A stretch of 17,222 nucleotides of DNA, taken from JBFXDI01 sp050181295. GTDB lineage: Bacteria > Pseudomonadota > Alphaproteobacteria > Rhizobiales > Aestuariivirgaceae. A program made the translations under genes and the position numbers. Positions within the stretch are counted from its first letter, which is position 1. Every line of letters starts with the position of its first letter. Below the pieces are notes generated by a model. The model ran no database searches. It was given only the letters and a program-made list of their open reading frames with translations, and was not told the DNA's origin. Of this stretch, positions 13,889-17,222 are shown one piece after another. Location: contig JBFXDI010000089.1 in assembly GCA_050181295.1 (NCBI GenBank), positions 1-17,222 of the forward strand. Reading direction: 5' to 3'.

Positions 13889-15733
13889 ATGGCTGGCAAC
13901 GGAAGCAACGGCTCGGGCGGCGCCAAGTCCTTCGCCATCAACGGGCGAGCCTACAGCATCACGGACCATAGCTATGACGTGATCGTGGTGGGCGCGGGCG
14001 GCGCCGGGCTGCGAGCCGTCGTCGGCTGCAGCCAGGCCGGCCTCAGGACGGCCTGCATCACCAAGCTCTTCCCCACCCGCAGCCACACGGTCGCCGCCCA
14101 GGGCGGCATCGCCGCCGCGCTCGGCAACATGGGCGAGGACGACTGGCGCTGGCACATGTACGACACGGTGAAGGGCACCGACTGGCTTGGCGACCAGGAC
14201 TCGATCGAATATCTCTGCCGCGAGGCGCCTTCCGCCGTCTACGAACTCGAGCACTGGGGCGTGCCCTTCTCTCGCACCGAGGACGGACGCATCTACCAGC
14301 GCGCCTTCGGCGGCATGACGACCCGCTTCGGCCAGGGCCAGGCGCAGCGCACCTGCGCCGCCGCCGACCGCACCGGCCATGCCATCCTGCACACGCTCTA
14401 CGGCCAGGCGCTCAAAGCGGACGCCGAATTCTTCGTGGAGTATTTCGCGCTCGATCTGCTCATGGATGCGGACGGCGTCTGCCGGGGCGTCATCGCGCTC
14501 TGCCTCGACGACGGCTCGCTGCACCGCTTCCGAGCCCAGCGCACGATCCTCGCGACCGGCGGCTACGGTCGCGCCTATTTCTCCTGCACCTCCGCCCACT
14601 CCTGCACGGGCGACGGCAACGCCATGGTGCTGCGCGCCGGCCTGCCGCTCTCCGACATGGAGTTCGTGCAGTTCCATCCGACCGGCATCTACGGCGCCGG
14701 CTGCCTCATCACCGAGGGCGCGCGGGGCGAAGGCGGCTACCTCACGAATTCGGAAGGCGAGCGCTTCATGGAGCGCTACGCGCCCACTGCCAAGGACCTG
14801 GCCTCGCGCGACGTCGTCTCGCGCGCCATGACCATCGAGATCCGCGAGGGCCGCGGCGTCGGCCCGCACAAGGACCACATCTACCTGCATCTCGATCATC
14901 TGGGCGCCGAGCTCCTGCACGAGCGGCTGCCCGGCATCTCGGAATCGGCGCGCATCTTCGCCGGCGTCGACGTGACCCGCGAGCCGATCCCGGTGCTTCC
15001 GACGGTGCACTACAACATGGGGGGCGTGCCCACGACCTACATGGGCGAGGCGATCAGCGCCCGCGGCAACGACCCGGAGGCGCTGGCGCCGGGCCTCATG
15101 GCGGTGGGAGAAACGGCCTGCGCCTCGGTGCACGGCGCCAACCGTCTCGGCTCCAATTCACTGACCGACCTCGTGGTGTTCGGACGCGCCGCGGCGCTCA
15201 AATGCGCCGAGACGATCGAGCGCGGCGCGCGCCAGCCTGAGGCCTCGCGCGAGCGGACGGAGAAGGTGATCGCGCGGCTCGACCGCTTCCGTTACGCCGA
15301 CGGCGGCACGCCGACGGCGGAGCTGCGCCGCCGCATGCAGCGCGCCATGCAGGAATACTGCGCCGTGTTCCGCACCGGCGAGACGCTCGTGGAGGGCTGC
15401 GAGAAGATCGACGAGATCTGGTCCGGCGTCGAGGATATCCGGGTCACCGACCGCTCGCTGATCTGGAACACCGACCTCGTCGAGACACTGGAGTGGGATA
15501 ATCTCATCGTCCAGGCGGCCGTCACCATCAAGGGCGGGCTGAACCGCACCGAAAGCCGCGGCGGGCACGCGCGCGAGGACTATCCGAACCGCGACGACAA
15601 GGACTGGATGAAGCACACGCTCGCCTGGGCCGACACCGAGAAGCGCACGGTCACGCTGGGCTTGCGGCCGGTGCATTACTACACGCTGACCAACGACATC
15701 CAGCCGTTCCCGCCCAAGCCGCGGGTGTATTGA
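13889..15733 (+). CDS. sdhA: Succinate dehydrogenase flavoprotein subunit SdhA
   Basis: A 614-residue catalytic subunit that oxidises succinate to fumarate and passes electrons through covalent FAD to SdhB. Length and sequence are canonical. The FAD-binding VIVVGAGGAGLRA is at 31-43; His66 in TRSHTVAAQGG is the histidine that carries 8-alpha-linked FAD. QFHPTGIYGAGCLITEGARGEGG (about 271-293) and RDVVSRAM contribute active-site Arg and His, and HGANRLGSNSLTDLVVFG closes the FAD domain. The C-terminal helical domain ends PFPPKPRVY, the usual end. GGAGG (about 13877-13881) precedes the ATG, and sdhD ends one base earlier. Unusually, sdhB does not follow directly: 670 bases of repeats and a nuclease gene intervene. 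Confidence 0.97.
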   Translation: MAGNGSNGSGGAKSFAINGRAYSITDHSYDVIVVGAGGAGLRAVVGCSQAGLRTACITKLFPTRSHTVAAQGGIAAALGNMGEDDWRWHMYDTVKGTDWLGDQDSIEYLCREAPSAVYELEHWGVPFSRTEDGRIYQRAFGGMTTRFGQGQAQRTCAAADRTGHAILHTLYGQALKADAEFFVEYFALDLLMDADGVCRGVIALCLDDGSLHRFRAQRTILATGGYGRAYFSCTSAHSCTGDGNAMVLRAGLPLSDMEFVQFHPTGIYGAGCLITEGARGEGGYLTNSEGERFMERYAPTAKDLASRDVVSRAMTIEIREGRGVGPHKDHIYLHLDHLGAELLHERLPGISESARIFAGVDVTREPIPVLPTVHYNMGGVPTTYMGEAISARGNDPEALAPGLMAVGETACASVHGANRLGSNSLTDLVVFGRAAALKCAETIERGARQPEASRERTEKVIARLDRFRYADGGTPTAELRRRMQRAMQEYCAVFRTGETLVEGCEKIDEIWSGVEDIRVTDRSLIWNTDLVETLEWDNLIVQAAVTIKGGLNRTESRGGHAREDYPNRDDKDWMKHTLAWADTEKRTVTLGLRPVHYYTLTNDIQPFPPKPRVY

Positions 15734-15758
15734 GATGCGGGACGCCTTCTTCTTCACT

Positions 15759-15855
15759 GTCATTGCCGGGCTTGTTCCGGCAATCCATGCGCACCACCCG
15801 AGCCGGCCTTGTGCAATCGGTGTTCATAGAGGCCCGCAACGAGTGCGGGCATGAC
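15759..15855. repeat. REPIN R2 (two inverted REP units) after sdhA
   Basis: Composite element of a first hairpin at 15759-15787 (GTCATTGCCGGG ... CCGGCAATCCA) and an inverted second hairpin at 15827-15855 (ending GCGGGCATGAC), separated by 39 bases. It begins 25 bases after the sdhA stop codon. The second unit is more diverged than in R1 but keeps its self-complementary stem (GCCCGCA/TGCGGGC). Confidence 0.87.
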
Positions 15856-15898
15856 ATGGTGAGTGGGAGGTACCCCAGGTGCAGATCTACCCCTCCTT

Positions 15899-15994
15899 GT
15901 CATTGCCGGGCTTGTCCCGGCAATCCATGCACACCGTCCGAGCCGATCTTGCAAGATTGATGTCCATGGATGTCCGGAACGAATGCGGCATGAC
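15899..15994. repeat. REPIN R3 (two inverted REP units) before the GIY-YIG gene
   Basis: The first hairpin, 15899-15927, is nearly identical to those of R1 and R2. The second, 15967-15994, has lost a base and has a damaged stem, so this copy is partly decayed. It lies 43 bases after R2 in the same orientation and ends 23 bases before the start codon of the GIY-YIG gene. Confidence 0.85.
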
Positions 15995-16017
15995 AGGATA
16001 GGCCAGAGAGCGGAAAC

Positions 16018-16383
16018 ATGAGGCGACGTTCGCTCGGAGAAGAGGTTCTATACTTCGTGTACATCCTCGCGAGCGGGAGGCACGGCACGCTCTACATTGG
16101 CGTCACCAGTAACCTCGCGAAACGGATGTTGGAGCACAGGGAAGGATTGCTGGGCGGGTTCACCAAACGCTATGGCGTGAAGAGACTGGTCCACTACGAG
16201 GTCTTCAGCGACATCCGCGCAGCTATCCAGCGTGAGAAGACCTTGAAAAAATGGCGGCGCGAATGGAAGGTCAATCTGATAGAGGCGAAGAACGCGGAAT
16301 GGTCAGACCTCTATCCTGTGTTGATCGGCGCCCAGCATCCCGATGTCTGTGTTCATGGATCGCCGGACCAAGTCCGGCGATGA
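16018..16383 (+). CDS. Small GIY-YIG nuclease-domain protein lodged between sdhA and sdhB
   Basis: A 121-residue stand-alone GIY-YIG domain protein of the small, uncharacterised bacterial group common in alphaproteobacteria. Motifs: YFVYILAS (12-19, the GIY strand), TLYIGVT (24-30, the YIG strand), catalytic Arg36 in LAKRMLEHREG, GFTKRYGVKRLVHYE (47-61), and metal-binding Glu73 in AAIQREKTLKKWRREWKV; the domain ends near DLYPVL (97-102). All expected catalytic positions are present, so the protein could be an active single-strand or branch-cutting endonuclease, but the cellular role of the group is unknown. No DNA-binding domain is attached, unlike homing endonucleases. Codons 113-122, including the stop, lie inside a REP unit. 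The ATG has only a weak AGAG-rich leader. It is flanked by REPINs and has the same orientation as the sdh genes. Confidence 0.85.
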   Translation: MRRRSLGEEVLYFVYILASGRHGTLYIGVTSNLAKRMLEHREGLLGGFTKRYGVKRLVHYEVFSDIRAAIQREKTLKKWRREWKVNLIEAKNAEWSDLYPVLIGAQHPDVCVHGSPDQVRR

Positions 16384-16384
16384 C
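16356..16384. repeat. Single REP unit R4 (half-REPIN) overlapping the GIY-YIG stop codon
   Basis: A 29-base hairpin beginning TGGATCGCCGGACC and ending GGCGATGAC, matching the second unit of R1-R3 in orientation and in the GTGTTCA that precedes it. Its stem (TCGCCGGA/TCCGGCGA) is perfect. No partner first unit is found upstream, where the GIY-YIG coding sequence lies. It supplies the last nine codons and the TGA of the GIY-YIG gene and ends 19 bases before sdhB. Confidence 0.85.
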
Positions 16385-16403
16385 AAAGCAAAGCTGAGCT
16401 GAA

Positions 16404-17180
16404 ATGGTCGAATTCGCCCTTCCACGGAACTCGAAGGTCCGGCCCGGCAAGAGCTGGCCGGCGCCGGCCGCCAAGCGGCTGAAGGAATTCCGCGTCTACC
16501 GCTGGGACCCGGACACGGCCGAGAACCCGCGCCTCGACACCTATCAGGTCGACCTCGACACCTGCGGGCCGATGGTGCTGGACGCCCTCCTCAAGATCAA
16601 GAACGAGATCGACCCGACGCTCACCTTCCGCCGCTCCTGCCGCGAGGGCATCTGCGGCTCCTGCGCCATGAACATCGACGGCACCAACACGCTCGCCTGC
16701 ACCAAGGGGCATGCCGACATCGACGGGGTGGTGAGGATCTACCCCCTGCCCCACATGGAGGTTCTGAAGGATCTCGTGCCGGACCTCTCCGGCTTCTTCG
16801 CCCAGCACCGGCTGATCGAGCCCTGGCTCCAGACCACCACGCCGACGCCGCAGGCGGAATGGCGGCAATCGAAGGGCGACCGGGAGAAGCTGGACGGCCT
16901 CTATGAGTGCATCCTCTGCGCCTGCTGCTCGACGTCCTGCCCCTCCTACTGGTGGAACGGCGACCGCTATCTGGGCCCTGCCGTCTTGCTCCAGGCCTAC
17001 CGCTGGCTGATCGACAGCCGCGACGAGGCGAAGGGTGAGCGCCTGGACCAGCTCGAAGACCCCTTCCGGCTCTATCGCTGCCACACGATCATGAACTGCG
17101 CCAAGGCCTGCCCCAAGGGCCTCAACCCGGCCAAGGCCATCGCCGAGATCAAGAAGCTCATGCTAGAGAGGGCGATCTAG
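16404..17180 (+). CDS. sdhB: Succinate dehydrogenase iron-sulfur subunit SdhB
   Basis: A 258-residue iron-sulfur subunit carrying electrons from SdhA flavin to the membrane quinone site. The ferredoxin-like N-terminal half binds [2Fe-2S] through Cys79, Cys84, Cys87 and Cys99 (SCREGICGSC...ACT). The helical C-terminal half has ECILCACCSTSCP (168-180) and CHTIMNCAKACPKGLNP (226-242). By alignment with E. coli SdhB these supply [4Fe-4S] ligands Cys169, 172, 175 and 236, and [3Fe-4S] ligands Cys179, 226 and 232. Length is normal and the sequence looks intact. The ATG at 16404 lacks a strong Shine-Dalgarno; only GAGCTGAA is nearby, 20 bases after the GIY-YIG stop, so its translation or transcription may have been altered by the inserted material. 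Confidence 0.96.
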   Translation: MVEFALPRNSKVRPGKSWPAPAAKRLKEFRVYRWDPDTAENPRLDTYQVDLDTCGPMVLDALLKIKNEIDPTLTFRRSCREGICGSCAMNIDGTNTLACTKGHADIDGVVRIYPLPHMEVLKDLVPDLSGFFAQHRLIEPWLQTTTPTPQAEWRQSKGDREKLDGLYECILCACCSTSCPSYWWNGDRYLGPAVLLQAYRWLIDSRDEAKGERLDQLEDPFRLYRCHTIMNCAKACPKGLNPAKAIAEIKKLMLERAI

Positions 17181-17202
17181 TTCCTGCGCGGGGGTTCGGG
17201 CC

Positions 17203-17222
17203 ATGCTCGACCATGTCGGCTT
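17203..17222 (+). CDS. Possible start of a VOC (glyoxalase) family gene, truncated by window end
   Basis: The final bases read ATG CTC GAC CAT GTC GGC TT, giving M-L-D-H-V-G, the usual opening of VOC-superfamily (glyoxalase/dioxygenase-like) proteins in which the His is a metal ligand. Only six codons are visible. A G-rich stretch (17189-17195) precedes it. This is a suggestion only. Confidence 0.3.

Noticed and set aside
13763..15133. A 456-codon minus-strand open frame opposite sdhD/sdhA
   Set aside because: No recognisable motifs; it lies antisense to the highly conserved SdhA sequence.
15759..15994. CRISPR array from the repeated GTCATTGCCGGG units
   Set aside because: The units are inverted pairs of hairpins with a conserved spacer, only two copies in tandem, and another copy 10 kb away; this is REPIN structure and no cas genes are present.

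Overview
The window is high-GC chromosomal DNA from an alphaproteobacterium, most likely of the order Hyphomicrobiales (Rhizobiales). Three things support this: a convergent chpT/ctrA pair with a fliJ-like gene diverging from ctrA, a complete alphaproteobacterial sdhCDAB set, and a malyl-CoA-lyase-family/mesaconyl-CoA-hydratase pair. I cannot name the genus from the sequence. It comes from a draft assembly: 100 Ns at 12096-12195 are flanked by two identical 127-bp blocks, so that stretch is a scaffolding artefact and not biology.

Layout. (1) 1-553: the N-terminal part of a CysQ-type bisphosphate nucleotidase, running off the left edge. (2) 724-3014: cell-cycle block. chpT (+) converges on ctrA (-) across a shared terminator hairpin. 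A 478-bp gene-free region separates ctrA from the divergent fliJ-like gene and carries candidate CtrA boxes and GANTC sites. (3) 3048-9862: a long minus-strand catabolic block. In transcription order it holds a FOXRED1-like FAD oxidoreductase, a pyridoxal kinase-DUF429 fusion, a PLP serine/threonine dehydratase, a DUF1330 protein, then (after a REP-type repeat) an 836-aa sarcosine/dimethylglycine dehydrogenase-like flavoprotein. The middle three genes overlap at GTGA and ATGA junctions, so they are translationally coupled. (4) 10040-11967, divergent: a CitE-family malyl/methylmalyl-CoA lyase or thioesterase and a two-domain MaoC mesaconyl-CoA hydratase, joined by an ATGA overlap. A perfect 14-bp palindrome lies in the divergent promoter region. 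(5) 11968-12884: the assembly artefact and a Tat-exported iron superoxide dismutase (-). (6) 13112-17180: sdhC-sdhD-sdhA-sdhB. The sdhA-sdhB junction is interrupted by two REPIN repeats, a small GIY-YIG nuclease gene and a further half-repeat. The last 20 bases may begin a VOC-family gene.

How the genes fit together. ChpT relays phosphate to CtrA, the master cell-cycle and motility regulator, and the fliJ-like gene is a plausible target. Block 3 looks like catabolism of an N-methylated amine or amino acid: two amine-type flavoenzymes, a PLP-dependent dehydratase, and a kinase that could supply the PLP. Block 4 handles branched C4/C5 acyl-CoA esters of the ethylmalonyl-CoA type. That the two blocks serve one pathway is inference from their divergent arrangement. 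Succinate dehydrogenase is ordinary TCA-cycle and respiratory complex II machinery.

The most unusual structure is the GIY-YIG gene bracketed by REP/REPIN elements inside the sdh operon, with its last codons written by the repeat itself. It resembles the association between REP elements and RAYT transposases, but with an unrelated nuclease fold.
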